A stretch of DNA of 43,135 bases, taken from the NCBI GenBank assembly GCA_021827995.1, contig JAKATK010000013.1:1-43135 (forward strand), written 5' to 3'. The notes under the pieces were generated by a model. The model did no database searches. It worked only from the letters and a program-made list of their open reading frames with translations, and was not told the origin of the DNA. This document shows positions 15,598 through 23,843 of this stretch, one piece after another. Source of the stretch: Microcaldota archaeon (GTDB lineage Archaea > Micrarchaeota > Micrarchaeia > Micrarchaeales > Micrarchaeaceae). Positions within the stretch are counted from its first letter, which is position 1. The number at the start of each line of letters is the position of its first letter. A program made the translations under genes and the position numbers.

Positions 15598-15774
15598 TCA
15601 CTCCTCGGTGATCGAACCACTTATCTTAGCTGCTGTTGCCTCGTCTATCTGTTGCATGTTGTGCGCTGTCCTTGCATGCTCCTTTACCTGCACTAGCAGG
15701 GCTTCCTCATTTTCTGCCTTTGCCTCAAAGCCGCAGTCCATGCCGATTGCCTTGCATGCGAATTTCTTTGCCAT
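15598..15774 (-). CDS. DUF1059 family small protein
   Basis: A 58-residue protein matching DUF1059: FACKAIGMDCGFEAKAENEE, then a helix with HARTAHNM. The paired cysteines and histidines suggest metal binding, but the family's function is not known to me. ATG 15774 is chosen because GGTGA lies 5 bases upstream; a TTG at 15792 would add six residues. Confidence 0.75.
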   Translation of the reverse strand: MAKKFACKAIGMDCGFEAKAENEEALLVQVKEHARTAHNMQQIDEATAAKISGSITEE

Positions 15775-15820
15775 TTCTTTCACCGCAGCCAATTGGGGCG
15801 CGCGTGCTTATACGGGTTCC

Positions 15821-15884
15821 GACGGCGTTCCACAATCGTGGAAGGTTCCACAGTTGTGGAAGGTTAGACGATCGTGGAACCGTC
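15821..15884. repeat. Nested palindrome cluster downstream of the sucrose-type gene
   Basis: Two 16-base palindromes in tandem, TTCCACAATCGTGGAA (15828-15843) and TTCCACAGTTGTGGAA (15846-15861), followed by half a third (ACGATCGTGGAAC, 15868-15880). The outer parts also pair with each other (GACGG plus GTTCCAC against GTGGAACCGTC), so the whole block can fold as nested hairpins. The second palindrome recurs exactly at 18190-18205. Confidence 0.7.
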
Positions 15885-15897
15885 CAACGCATGCGGC

Positions 15898-18126
15898 TCA
15901 GCGGAGCAGCCGCGCCTCCTTTCCGAACAGGAACGACAGTCCCTGCTCGCTCCTGTTCTCGAGAAGCTCGTGGAAAAGCGCGACCTCCTTCCTCGCGGCG
16001 TCATCCCAGCTGAACCTGGCTGCGTTCTTTATCCCGTTGGAAGACAGCCTATTCCAGAGCCTCCTGTTGGTGATAACGTCCACAAGGGCCCTCTCTATCT
16101 GCGTCTTGCTCTTCGGATCGACGAGTATGCCGTCCACGCCGTCAGTTATTATGTCGCTGGGACCGCCGTACATTGTGGCGACTACCGGCAGGCCGCAGGC
16201 GCTGGCCTCCAGCAGTGTCAGCCCGAAGGGCTCTATCAGGGCCGGGTTCACGAAAACGCCGCGGCTCCTAGCCGCGTTGCGGTAGAGCGTGCCTAGGCCG
16301 ATTTTCGGGTCTATGAACCCGACGAAGGCTACTGATCCCTGGCAGCCGGCGTCGCGAACGATTTTTTTCATGCGGTCGTATATCTCCTTCTGCTCATTAC
16401 CTGGCCTGCTGCGCATCCTAGTAAGCACCACGAGGTTAGCGGCGTCCCTCAGCTTACGGCTGCCGCAGAACGCCTCTACAAGTTTTGGAATATTCTTCCT
16501 CCTCTCTAGCCTCGAGGCCGCCAGTATGATCGGTTTGCGTTTGTCGTCAAGCCCCCTTGTCATGGCATCGAGTATGTGTGGGTGCTGCGACAGCGGCTTT
16601 GTGGGCGGATGGAACTGTGCCGTGTCAACGCCAGGGGGGATTACGTGGAACTTCCCGGTATCGATCCTGTAGCTTGAGTACTGGTTGTCCAGCTCATCGC
16701 GCGTGCTGCCTATGACTGCGTCAGCCTTTTTTATGGCTGCCTGCTCGGCGGCTAACCTCTTGGAGAAATTGAAGACACGGTCGTATTGCGCGAAGTTCTT
16801 CCCGTTCACCCCTAGCTTCTGCATCTTGGGTATGCCCAGCGAATGGCCGGTGAAAACGAACACCGCGTCAGTCTTTTCCGAGAGCTTCGTGCATGCATAA
16901 CCGGCATCAGCATAGTTCGCGTGTATCACGTCAGGCATGCCGCCCTCGCCTTTGATGTATTCCATGACGTTATCCACGTACTGGTCTAGATACGGCCACA
17001 GCCTAGTCTTCTTTATGTAGCCTTTCGGGCCGCAGTCTATCCTGACTATCTTCAGCTTCCTGTTGATGTACTCGAAACGCTTCCTGTAGGCCGGGTACAT
17101 GTCGTCATCGATCCTGCGCGTCATCAGATCGACCTGGGCCACCTCAGGCAGCCTGGAGAGCGCCTTGGCGAGCTCGACGACGTAGACCACCTGGCCGCCA
17201 GTGTCCTCGTCCCGGCCCAAGTCCGTGTAACTCTTGTTTATCAGCCCGTGCACAGAGTGTATCTGTATGCGCAGCCCTGCGCCTTGGGTTTTGGAGAAGA
17301 CGCCGAAATACAGCGCGCCCTCGAGGACGCCGCACACGAAGTCGCCATTGTGGCAGCCGTACCTCCCGCTGGCCAGGTACAGTGTGGGCAGGGTGGCCCG
17401 CTTCGCTGCCTTCCTCAGAACCCTGAACTTCAAGCTGGGAGAGGCGTTGTTCACGACGACGTTGTTTATGCGGCTCACCAGGAGGTCGAAATCGTTGCCG
17501 CTGTCGCCAGCGAACACAGCGTCATGAGCCTTCACGCCTAGCCTACCCATGAGCTCCTTCACGGCCCTCTTCTTCGACGCGCCACGAGGCAGCACATCCA
17601 ACAGGACGCGGCTGTCGGCACCATGGCTCAGAACGAGGGTGTACGGCACCGAGAGACGCTCGAGAGCTCTGTGGAGCTCCCTTAGCGCCAGCGTCTTCCT
17701 CTTGGGTGAGACGTACAGGCCGATCTTGAACTCCGACTGGCCTGTGCGCGGCTGTATCTCCACGCCGTTTATCGCGACGGCGGCATCGAGGATATCCTGT
17801 GACGTGTTCTCATGCCACACGCTTCCCAGCTGCCTTCGCCATCTTGCGTCTTGAATCCAGGCGCCGCGCTTGCTCTTCGAGTATATGCTGGTGCCCACAT
17901 CGGTTATTAGGTAATCGGGTTCCGGCAGGTTGTGCTCCTCTATCGCGTCGAGGGCAAGGAGCAGGCTCCTGCCAGTTACATAGCAGAGCGCGACGTCAGG
18001 GTTCGCCTTGAGCATGCACTTGAGCTTGCTTAAGCACTCGGGGTCACACATGCCACGGAACGGGAACATAGTACCGTCAAGGTCGGAGCAGAACAGCTTG
18101 CGTATAGAACCCGTGCCAGTGGCCAT
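15898..18126 (-). CDS. Bifunctional sucrose-type synthase: N-terminal phosphatase, C-terminal glycosyltransferase
   Basis: A 742-residue soluble protein. Residues 10-275 form a HAD phosphatase of the sucrose-phosphatase type: D15 and D17 in SDLDGT, T51 in VTGR, K185/K186 and GDSGND at 207-212. Residues 284-720 form a GT4 glycosyltransferase of the sucrose-phosphate-synthase type: HSVHGLI, LGRDEDTGGQVVYVVELAKA (303-322) and E632/E640 in EPFGLTLLEA. The pair would make the sugar phosphate and dephosphorylate it. The order is the reverse of plant and cyanobacterial synthases, whose phosphatase-like domain is C-terminal. Mannosylfructose synthesis is an alternative, as those enzymes are close relatives. 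A likely product role is compatible solute or reserve. Confidence 0.85.
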   Translation of the reverse strand: MATGTGSIRKLFCSDLDGTMFPFRGMCDPECLSKLKCMLKANPDVALCYVTGRSLLLALDAIEEHNLPEPDYLITDVGTSIYSKSKRGAWIQDARWRRQLGSVWHENTSQDILDAAVAINGVEIQPRTGQSEFKIGLYVSPKRKTLALRELHRALERLSVPYTLVLSHGADSRVLLDVLPRGASKKRAVKELMGRLGVKAHDAVFAGDSGNDFDLLVSRINNVVVNNASPSLKFRVLRKAAKRATLPTLYLASGRYGCHNGDFVCGVLEGALYFGVFSKTQGAGLRIQIHSVHGLINKSYTDLGRDEDTGGQVVYVVELAKALSRLPEVAQVDLMTRRIDDDMYPAYRKRFEYINRKLKIVRIDCGPKGYIKKTRLWPYLDQYVDNVMEYIKGEGGMPDVIHANYADAGYACTKLSEKTDAVFVFTGHSLGIPKMQKLGVNGKNFAQYDRVFNFSKRLAAEQAAIKKADAVIGSTRDELDNQYSSYRIDTGKFHVIPPGVDTAQFHPPTKPLSQHPHILDAMTRGLDDKRKPIILAASRLERRKNIPKLVEAFCGSRKLRDAANLVVLTRMRSRPGNEQKEIYDRMKKIVRDAGCQGSVAFVGFIDPKIGLGTLYRNAARSRGVFVNPALIEPFGLTLLEASACGLPVVATMYGGPSDIITDGVDGILVDPKSKTQIERALVDVITNRRLWNRLSSNGIKNAARFSWDDAARKEVALFHELLENRSEQGLSFLFGKEARLLR

Positions 18127-18167
18127 GTCGCATCGCCTAAAAAGCCTGACGCACTAGGTGAGCAGGG

Positions 18168-18175
18168 ATTAATAG
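18168..18175 (-). promoter_or_regulatory. TATA box of the sucrose-type gene
   Basis: CTATTAAT on the minus strand, about 45 bases before ATG 18126. The 37-base palindrome at 18183-18219 begins 7 bases further upstream, a typical place for an activator or for cooperative binding. Confidence 0.4.
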
Positions 18176-18182
18176 CGCTTTT

Positions 18183-18219
18183 GATAGCGTTCCACAGTTG
18201 TGGAAGGTTGAACGCTATC
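18183..18219. promoter_or_regulatory. Nested palindrome upstream of the sucrose-type gene
   Basis: The outer arms GATAGCGTT (18183-18191) and AACGCTATC (18211-18219) enclose the perfect palindrome TTCCACAGTTGTGGAA (18190-18205). The same core with identical flanks is present at 15846-15861, on the other side of the gene. It could be an operator or part of a small dispersed repeat. Confidence 0.6.
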
Positions 18220-18331
18220 GTGACGCAGCAGAACCTGGAAAGCGATATGGTAGCATGGCGATTGGGATTACTTGGTAGCTACGGATGCTTTGACGCGGCA
18301 AGACTCCAGCGCGCCGAGCCGTGCTAACGCC

Positions 18332-18340
18332 TTTTATAAT
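18332..18340 (+). promoter_or_regulatory. TATA box of ftsZ
   Basis: TTTTATAAT, centred 25 bases before ATG 18361, which predicts a leaderless ftsZ mRNA. Confidence 0.65.
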
Positions 18341-18360
18341 TTTGCTGCGATACTGCGCAC

Positions 18361-19404
18361 ATGGACATCGTATCGGCGGCGCTTGCCGAAGAGCAGGCCG
18401 GCGCTGAGCTCTTCAGGGCTAGGATTGTGGTCTGTGGCGTGGGCGGCGGCGGCAGCAACACAGTGCAGAGGCTCAGCCGCACAGGCATAAGGGGCGCGTC
18501 GCTCATCGCGGTAAACACCGACGCAAAGCACCTCAACACTCTCGACCAGTCTATACATAGGGTGCTCATAGGCGGCGGCATGACCAGCGGGCTCGGAGCC
18601 GGAGGCTTCCCCGAGGTCGGCACCAAGGCAGCGGAGTACTCCAGGTCGTCGATCGAGTCTGCGCTTGGCACGCCAGACCTTACGTTCCTCGCTGCAGGCA
18701 TGGGGGGCGGCACCGGCACTGGAGCATCGCCGATAGTTGCAGAGACAGCCAAGAGGACCGGCTCTATAGTCATAGGTGTCGTGACCTTCCCGTTCAGGCT
18801 GGAGAGGGTGCGCATAAACACCGCCAAGCGTGGCATAGAGGCGCTGCGGAAGAGCGTAGACACGCTCATAGTGATAGACAACCAGAGGCTGGTGGAGCTC
18901 TACCCGAACGCGACCATAGACGAGGCGTTCAGGATCGCAGACGAGGTCACGACTAGGGCGGTGCGCGGGATAACGGAGACTATAAACACGCCGAGCCTTA
19001 TCAACCTGGATTTCTCAGACATAAGGGCGATAATGGGCAGCGGCGGGCTTGCCATGATAAGCGTGGGCGAGGCCGCGGGGTCGAACAGGGTGGACGACGT
19101 AGTGCAGAAGACGCTCACGAACAAGCTGCTCGATGTCGACTACGAGGGCGCCACCGGCATGCTCATACACATAACCGGCGGCACAGACCTGACGCTGGGG
19201 GACGCTAACGACATAGGCAACAAGCTGACCTCGATGAGCGCGCCCAACGCGAACGTCTTCTGGGGCGCAAGGATAGACCCGGCGTACACAGGCAGGGTAG
19301 AGGTCATAGCGATCTTCACAGGCATAAAGAGCCCGGAGGTTCTGGCTAGCGATGCAGAGCCGGGCAATAGGCGCGCGGACACAGGAGGGCTAGACTTCGT
19401 GTGA
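18361..19404 (+). CDS. ftsZ: Cell-division GTPase FtsZ
   Basis: A 347-residue tubulin-like GTPase that forms the division ring. The glycine-rich GVGGGGSN is at 26-33, the tubulin signature GGGTGTG at 115-121, and the T7 loop NLDFSD at 215-220 supplies the catalytic aspartates. The start is fixed by the TATA box 25 bases upstream. The tail after the core is short (PEVLASDAEPGNRRADTGGLDFV), and LDFV may be the partner-binding peptide. A DUF84 NTPase follows 34 bases downstream on the same strand. Confidence 0.95.
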   Translation: MDIVSAALAEEQAGAELFRARIVVCGVGGGGSNTVQRLSRTGIRGASLIAVNTDAKHLNTLDQSIHRVLIGGGMTSGLGAGGFPEVGTKAAEYSRSSIESALGTPDLTFLAAGMGGGTGTGASPIVAETAKRTGSIVIGVVTFPFRLERVRINTAKRGIEALRKSVDTLIVIDNQRLVELYPNATIDEAFRIADEVTTRAVRGITETINTPSLINLDFSDIRAIMGSGGLAMISVGEAAGSNRVDDVVQKTLTNKLLDVDYEGATGMLIHITGGTDLTLGDANDIGNKLTSMSAPNANVFWGARIDPAYTGRVEVIAIFTGIKSPEVLASDAEPGNRRADTGGLDFV

Positions 19405-19438
19405 CCGCGGGTAGTCTCGCGCGGCTGTGGTTGATGGC

Positions 19439-19990
19439 ATGTTGGTAGCCATAGGCAGCAAGAACAGGGCCAAGGTATCCGGCATAACGGCCGCGATGTC
19501 AGCCATGTGGCCCAGCGCGGAATTCACTGCCGTAGACGTCCAATCCGTAGTCAGGGCGCAGCCGATGAGCGACGAGGAGGGGATAGCAGGCGCGATAGGG
19601 AGGGCCAGGCAGGCCATCGGGCTCGTCAAGGGCGCGGACTTAGGCGTCGGCGCAGAGGGCGCGGTGCAGGAGAACCGTTACGGCATGTTCGTGTGCGGCT
19701 GGGTCGCAGTGGTCGACCCCAACGGCACGGTAGGCCTGGGCTCCAGCGGCAGGGCCATGCTGCCCAGGCGCATGGCGAGCATGTTGAACGAGGGGATGGA
19801 ACTGGGGCCGGTAGTCAAGGAGCTGGCCGGCGACGCAGACAATGAGATAAGGCACACCATCGGCACCGTCGGCGTACTGACAAAGGGCCTGGCAAAGCGC
19901 ACGGAGGAGTTCGAGGAAGCCACGAAGATGGCTCTGGCCATTTTCATCACTCCGTATTATTACGGCGTTGGGGGCGCGAGGAAGCGCTGA
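19439..19990 (+). CDS. DUF84 inosine/xanthosine triphosphatase
   Basis: A 183-residue protein of the YjjX/DUF84 family, which hydrolyses deaminated purine nucleotides (ITP, XTP) to keep them out of nucleic acids. It starts MLVAIGSKNRAKV and shows SVVRAQPMSDEEGIAGAIGR, DLGVGAEGAV and a GTVGVLTKG turn. ATG 19439 is preferred over GTG 19427 because conserved sequence begins at once. It lies close behind ftsZ and is probably co-transcribed. Confidence 0.85.
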   Translation: MLVAIGSKNRAKVSGITAAMSAMWPSAEFTAVDVQSVVRAQPMSDEEGIAGAIGRARQAIGLVKGADLGVGAEGAVQENRYGMFVCGWVAVVDPNGTVGLGSSGRAMLPRRMASMLNEGMELGPVVKELAGDADNEIRHTIGTVGVLTKGLAKRTEEFEEATKMALAIFITPYYYGVGGARKR

Positions 19991-20127
19991 GCCTGCACCA
20001 ATTATAGACATCTGTCTAACGCGATGCTCACGCGTATATATATGGTACGGCGCTAGTCTACTCATGTAAAGTATGGCTTGACGTAGCTGTATCTGTATTG
20101 ATGCTGGTAACGAACCTTCGCGAAAGG

Positions 20128-20164
20128 TTTTTAAATTGACACTTTGCAAATAAAAACAAGGTGA
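20128..20164 (+). promoter_or_regulatory. Promoter and ribosome site of the short pilin-like gene
   Basis: The TATA element TTTTTAAAT (20128-20136) is followed by an AT-rich leader and AGGTGA (20159-20164), 4 bases before ATG 20169. Unlike ftsZ, this gene has a real leader, which fits high translation of a structural protein. Confidence 0.6.
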
Positions 20165-20168
20165 AACA

Positions 20169-20759
20169 ATGTTTGGAAAAAAGAAGGGAGATATGAAAGC
20201 GCAGTCCGCGATGGAGTATCTGATGACCTACGGTTGGGCCATCCTGATAATAGCCGTCGTGCTCGCAGCGCTCTTCGAGCTCGGAGTGTTCAACGGCTCG
20301 AACCTAGCTCCGCAGGCGTGCATCGCCGAGGCCGGCTTCCAGTGCACCAACCTGGTGTACAACAGCGTGGGCATATCGTTCACGTTCGGCCAGACCACAG
20401 GCCAGGACTACTACGGCAACTACATGTTCATAGCTGCCGAGGGTCAGGGTCTCGATGCCAACGGCATACCGGTGAACTTCTCCGCATGCGCTGGTTGCAC
20501 CGACAACACTGTACCTGTTGGTCTACCAGGTCCTACTGCCAATGTGCTGGTACCAGGCCAGACCGTCACGGTCAACTTCCCGGCGACCCTGTATGCGGCT
20601 GGAAACATACCGCCATACTCGGCTGGACCAGGGGGCCTTGCTACTGGTACGCCGTTCGCAGGGTACATCTGGATGGGCTACTGCCTGACGTCTACATGCC
20701 CGTTCCCTGGCACGTACTTCACCAAGGTGGCAACGGTAGTGACGAAGTCGAGCGACTGA
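20169..20759 (+). CDS. Short class III signal-peptide pilin-like protein
   Basis: A 196-residue protein with a basic leader (MFGKKKGDMK), the processing site before QSAMEYLMTYGWAILII, and the same scaffold of about 150 residues as the long surface proteins in this window, ending KVATVVTKSSD where they continue into linkers. It therefore looks like the minimal or major subunit, and the long versions look like the same unit with added domains (inference). It stands alone, with its own strong promoter and a T-rich terminator. Confidence 0.8.
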   Translation: MFGKKKGDMKAQSAMEYLMTYGWAILIIAVVLAALFELGVFNGSNLAPQACIAEAGFQCTNLVYNSVGISFTFGQTTGQDYYGNYMFIAAEGQGLDANGIPVNFSACAGCTDNTVPVGLPGPTANVLVPGQTVTVNFPATLYAAGNIPPYSAGPGGLATGTPFAGYIWMGYCLTSTCPFPGTYFTKVATVVTKSSD

Positions 20760-20770
20760 TTTCGCTCGGC

Positions 20771-20803
20771 TTCCTTTTTTCTTTTTCTTTTACTTTTCGT
20801 TTT
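20771..20803 (+). terminator. T-rich terminator after the pilin-like gene
   Basis: Several runs of 4-6 T (TTCCTTTTTTCTTTTTCTTT and onward) begin 12 bases after the stop with no hairpin, the usual archaeal form. Confidence 0.65.
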
Positions 20804-20833
20804 CAATGGCCCTAGCGTGAGCCCGGCGTTAGG

Positions 20834-20844
20834 GATTTAAATTC
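20834..20844 (+). promoter_or_regulatory. TATA box of the secreted anchor protein
   Basis: GATTTAAATTC, about 33 bases before ATG 20872. It favours that ATG over the GTG at 20857. Confidence 0.5.
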
Positions 20845-20871
20845 TAGCTGCCAATAGTGGCTGGCGGTCGG

Positions 20872-21483
20872 ATGGACCTCATAAGCAGGGTGGGCCTGCT
20901 TGTCGTGGCGCTCATAGCAGTCTTCGGCATTATACTGGCGCTGCAGCACACCGCATCGGCTGGGCCGCTGACCGAGCAGCAGGCCGAGCAGCTGGTGGTC
21001 ACAGACCTGCAGAAGAGCTACCAGGGCGCGACCGTGAGCGTGATAAACGTGACGCGGTCGCCTGTGCAGAGCGGCGCGTGGCGGATCACAGTGCTCCTAG
21101 TGCTAGACCCCACGAGCCCGTGCCCGAGCGTGTCGATAGAGGGCTTTGACTACCCGGCGACGAGGCTAGTGCCCAGTTCGTACAACAACTACACGACATC
21201 GGCTCACGGCTGCACGGTCTACTCTGGCGGTGGCGCGGTCGGATCCAGCGAGATGTCTGCGGAAATCGCGATAGCGATGTCGTACCACGATTACTTCCCG
21301 ACGATAATGAGCTACGTGGATGACTACGGCTACGGCAACATGGATGTGCACGCTACGCTTTGCAGCAACCCGAGCGATGCGTGGCTCGTCAACTACAGCG
21401 CGCCGGCGGCCAACAAGCCATTGTACGTGCTGATGCACCAGAACGGCACCATAATCGGCACAAGCAGCATACCGCAGTGCTAG
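20872..21483 (+). CDS. Secreted or membrane-anchored protein, unknown function
   Basis: A 203-residue protein with a single N-terminal hydrophobic segment (VGLLVVALIAVFGIILAL), then an extracellular domain of about 170 residues with several N-glycosylation sequons (NVT, NYT, NGT) and Cys residues suited to disulfides. I recognise no family. ATG 20872 fits the TATA box spacing. It ends directly against the convergent pelA gene (21484), with no space for a terminator between them. Confidence 0.65.
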   Translation: MDLISRVGLLVVALIAVFGIILALQHTASAGPLTEQQAEQLVVTDLQKSYQGATVSVINVTRSPVQSGAWRITVLLVLDPTSPCPSVSIEGFDYPATRLVPSSYNNYTTSAHGCTVYSGGGAVGSSEMSAEIAIAMSYHDYFPTIMSYVDDYGYGNMDVHATLCSNPSDAWLVNYSAPAANKPLYVLMHQNGTIIGTSSIPQC

Positions 21484-22509
21484 TCAGGGCATGCAGGCTA
21501 TGTCCTTGAAAGATCTGAGCTGCACGCCGACCTCGTCGTCTGAGTTGAAGACCTCTATCCTGACGTGGCTGGCCTCTGCGGCCTCCAGGGCAGCCTGCAC
21601 TGCCGGGTCGCCCAGTACGCTGTCATTGACCATGACCACTGATGCCTCGTAGTTCCTGACCGCGTTAGATACCGCTTCGGACCCGTAGCTCGACTTGCCG
21701 AGCGGGATCGAGCCGAGGAACGCGTCCATCAGCTTGAACTCCCTCCTTATCTGCTCCGCCTCTAGCAGCCTGGCTACCTCGTCGCTGCGTATCAGCTCGT
21801 ACGCACCGGAGCGCTCTGTGTTGCTGGCGCTCGCGAAGACCAGTTTCTTGCTGCTGCCCTTGGCGAGGCCGCTGTCCTGTATGAACAGCTTTATGTCGTC
21901 CTTGGTGAAACCTGGGCCGGCTATCAGAACGGTCTCTACGTCCATGCGCAGCGCGGCCTGGGCTACGGCCTCGAAGTACTTGCGCTGCTGCTCGGTGAAG
22001 TCCTTCTGGCTCATCCTCTTGCTCAGGTTGCTGTACATCTCGCTCTCGAAGCGCACGCCGTAGCCGAGCAGCATGGCAGGCAGCGCCTTCTCGTCGTCCA
22101 CGAGTATTATGCCGAGGCGCGGCCTCCTCGAATCGGAGACCGCGTTCCTCAATACCTGTATCATGTAGTCCGGCCACCTCTGCTTCGTTATCTCCACCTG
22201 GTCCCCTGGCGCAACGTTCAGCGTGTGGTAGCTGTTGAGCTTTACGTATTCGGCAGGCAGGCCTTCGACTATCTTGCCCATGACGCGCAGGCGCTGCGCG
22301 TTCTTGTCGAGCTCGGTGCGCTCCACGCGAAGCCTTATCACTACGTCCTTGAGTTCGCCTATGTCGCCCTCGTGGGACCTGAACCTCCTCTTGCTTTCTG
22401 ACTTTACCAGGTCGCCTGCGAGGAGGACCCTCTGCATGGACCAGAGGTCCTCGATCGTGTCGACCCTGAGCCTGACGGCGTATTGCCCTTGCGCCCTGGT
22501 GAACTTCAT
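21484..22509 (-). CDS. pelA: Pelota/Dom34 ribosome-rescue factor
   Basis: A 341-residue protein, the normal archaeal Pelota length. It has an Sm-like N-terminal domain (DLWSMQRVLLAGDLV, RSHEGDIGELKDVVIRLRVE), a central eRF1-like domain with GPGFTKDDIKLFI, and a C-terminal domain beginning near DAFLGSIPLGKSSYG. Pelota dissociates stalled ribosomes together with aEF1A and ABCE1. ATG 22509 is chosen because the TATA-like site at 22555-22563 would start transcription near 22537, making the longer frames improbable. Confidence 0.92.
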   Translation of the reverse strand: MKFTRAQGQYAVRLRVDTIEDLWSMQRVLLAGDLVKSESKRRFRSHEGDIGELKDVVIRLRVERTELDKNAQRLRVMGKIVEGLPAEYVKLNSYHTLNVAPGDQVEITKQRWPDYMIQVLRNAVSDSRRPRLGIILVDDEKALPAMLLGYGVRFESEMYSNLSKRMSQKDFTEQQRKYFEAVAQAALRMDVETVLIAGPGFTKDDIKLFIQDSGLAKGSSKKLVFASASNTERSGAYELIRSDEVARLLEAEQIRREFKLMDAFLGSIPLGKSSYGSEAVSNAVRNYEASVVMVNDSVLGDPAVQAALEAAEASHVRIEVFNSDDEVGVQLRSFKDIACMP

Positions 22510-22554
22510 CGAATCTACCGCCGGAGCCCCGCGCGGTAGGATTCGCCGCATGCC

Positions 22555-22563
22555 AATATATAG
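22555..22563. promoter_or_regulatory. Shared, symmetrical TATA element between pelA and dedA
   Basis: AATATATAG is nearly self-complementary and is the only AT-rich core in the 84 bases between two divergent starts (22509 minus, 22594 plus). It lies 31 bases from dedA's ATG and about 46 from pelA's, so one TATA site may serve both directions. Confidence 0.45.
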
Positions 22564-22593
22564 ATTGTTGGTCAAAACTCGGTTGGTGCGGCG

Positions 22594-23226
22594 ATGATAT
22601 CTGCTGTTGGCCAGTCGATAAGCCAGGTGCTGGGCGGGACGCTCTATGAATTCATAATGGCCCACGGCCCACTCGCGGTCTTCGTCCTCATGGCGCTGGA
22701 GGGCTCCTCGCTGCCAATACCGAGCGAGGTGGTGCTGCCGCTAGCCGGCTACTTCGCCGCAGGCAACTCGCTGTACTTCTACGGCCTGCTGGCGGCTGCT
22801 GTGCTCGGCAGCGTGGTCGGCCTGGCGGTAGACTACTACATAGGCTACTTCGTCGGCAAGGACGTAGTCTACAAGCACGCGCCGAAGTTCCACATAAAGA
22901 CCAAGACCATTGACAGGTTCGATGCGTGGTTCAGTGACAACGGCGTTGCGGTCGTGCTCCTGAGCAGGCTCATACCTGTGATACGCACGATAATCAGCTT
23001 CCCTGCTGGCTTCGCCAGGATGGACCAGAGGACCTTCTTCGCCTATTCGATCGCAGGCACAGTAATCTGGGACGCTACGCTCATGTACGTTGGCATGTAC
23101 TTCGGCGAGGCAGCGCTTGGCACCGGCGGCGTCACCAGCGCGATATTGGCGATGACTCTGGTCGGAGTGTTGGCCATAGCGAGCTACGCGGTGTACAGGC
23201 ACTTCGCTAGGGCCACGCGCATTTAG
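22594..23226 (+). CDS. DedA family membrane protein
   Basis: A 210-residue polytopic membrane protein with DedA features: EGSSLPIPSEVVLPLAGY in the N-terminal re-entrant region, SRLIPVIRTIISFPAG (the conserved Arg-Pro motif) and later membrane helices. Family members act in lipid transport (undecaprenyl- or polyprenyl-phosphate flipping) and membrane homeostasis. In an archaeon rich in N-glycosylated surface proteins, recycling of dolichyl phosphate is a reasonable but unproven role. Confidence 0.88.
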   Translation: MISAVGQSISQVLGGTLYEFIMAHGPLAVFVLMALEGSSLPIPSEVVLPLAGYFAAGNSLYFYGLLAAAVLGSVVGLAVDYYIGYFVGKDVVYKHAPKFHIKTKTIDRFDAWFSDNGVAVVLLSRLIPVIRTIISFPAGFARMDQRTFFAYSIAGTVIWDATLMYVGMYFGEAALGTGGVTSAILAMTLVGVLAIASYAVYRHFARATRI

Positions 23227-23244
23227 GATACGTGATGGACGCGT

Positions 23245-23781
23245 TCACGGCCCAGAGCTGACAGACTGCGAGGCGAAGCCGCTGGTGGTGTAGAGCTGCG
23301 TGCCGCACGAAGCCGAGTAGTTGCCTGTGCATATCCTGTAGGAAACGCTGAAAAATGTGTCAACGGATGTGCCTACAGAAGGTGGCGAGAAGCCCTGCAA
23401 CTGCGCGGAGCAGTTCACCCTCGCGTTCTGCTGCGCCACCGATGGCGAGCAGTGGCCTATGGCCGTTATGTTGCGCGGGCCGAGGGCACCTAGGCTCACA
23501 TTGAACGAACCGCTGCCGAATTCCACAGGAGTACCGAGCTCGTTTATGAATGACACGGTAGCTATGGCAGAGGATGGGCCGGATTGATACAGCCCTGCTA
23601 CGGTACACTGGAACGCCGGGTTGATGCTGCACGTGCTCGGCAGGTAGCTCGAGGGCGGCTGCGTCGACACGAGTGCGAACACCACAGCGACGAACATGGC
23701 AAGGATCAGAAGCGCCCATGAGTAGGTCACTATGAACTCTATCATGGACTGCTGCTTCTGACACGCAGTTGGTGGGCGCAT
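23245..23781 (-). CDS. Class III signal-peptide protein, divergent pilin
   Basis: A 178-residue protein. After a short leader comes QKQQSMIEFIVTYSWALLIL, the pilin-type processing site and helix, then about 140 residues with paired cysteines and several sequons. The scaffold differs from the other four pilin-like proteins in the window, so it may be a separate subunit. ATG 23781 is chosen because the TATA-like element is about 30 bases upstream; the frame extends to 23847 but would start before transcription. Confidence 0.72.
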   Translation of the reverse strand: MRPPTACQKQQSMIEFIVTYSWALLILAMFVAVVFALVSTQPPSSYLPSTCSINPAFQCTVAGLYQSGPSSAIATVSFINELGTPVEFGSGSFNVSLGALGPRNITAIGHCSPSVAQQNARVNCSAQLQGFSPPSVGTSVDTFFSVSYRICTGNYSASCGTQLYTTSGFASQSVSSGP

Positions 23782-23810
23782 GCCGCTCACGCAGTGTTTA
23801 TGCCGATGGC

Positions 23811-23820
23811 TATAAAATAA
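23811..23820 (-). promoter_or_regulatory. TATA box of the divergent pilin gene
   Basis: TTATTTTATA on the minus strand, 30-39 bases before ATG 23781, predicting a nearly leaderless mRNA. Confidence 0.5.
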
Positions 23821-23843
23821 TGTGCGGCACGAGCCGGCTAGTG

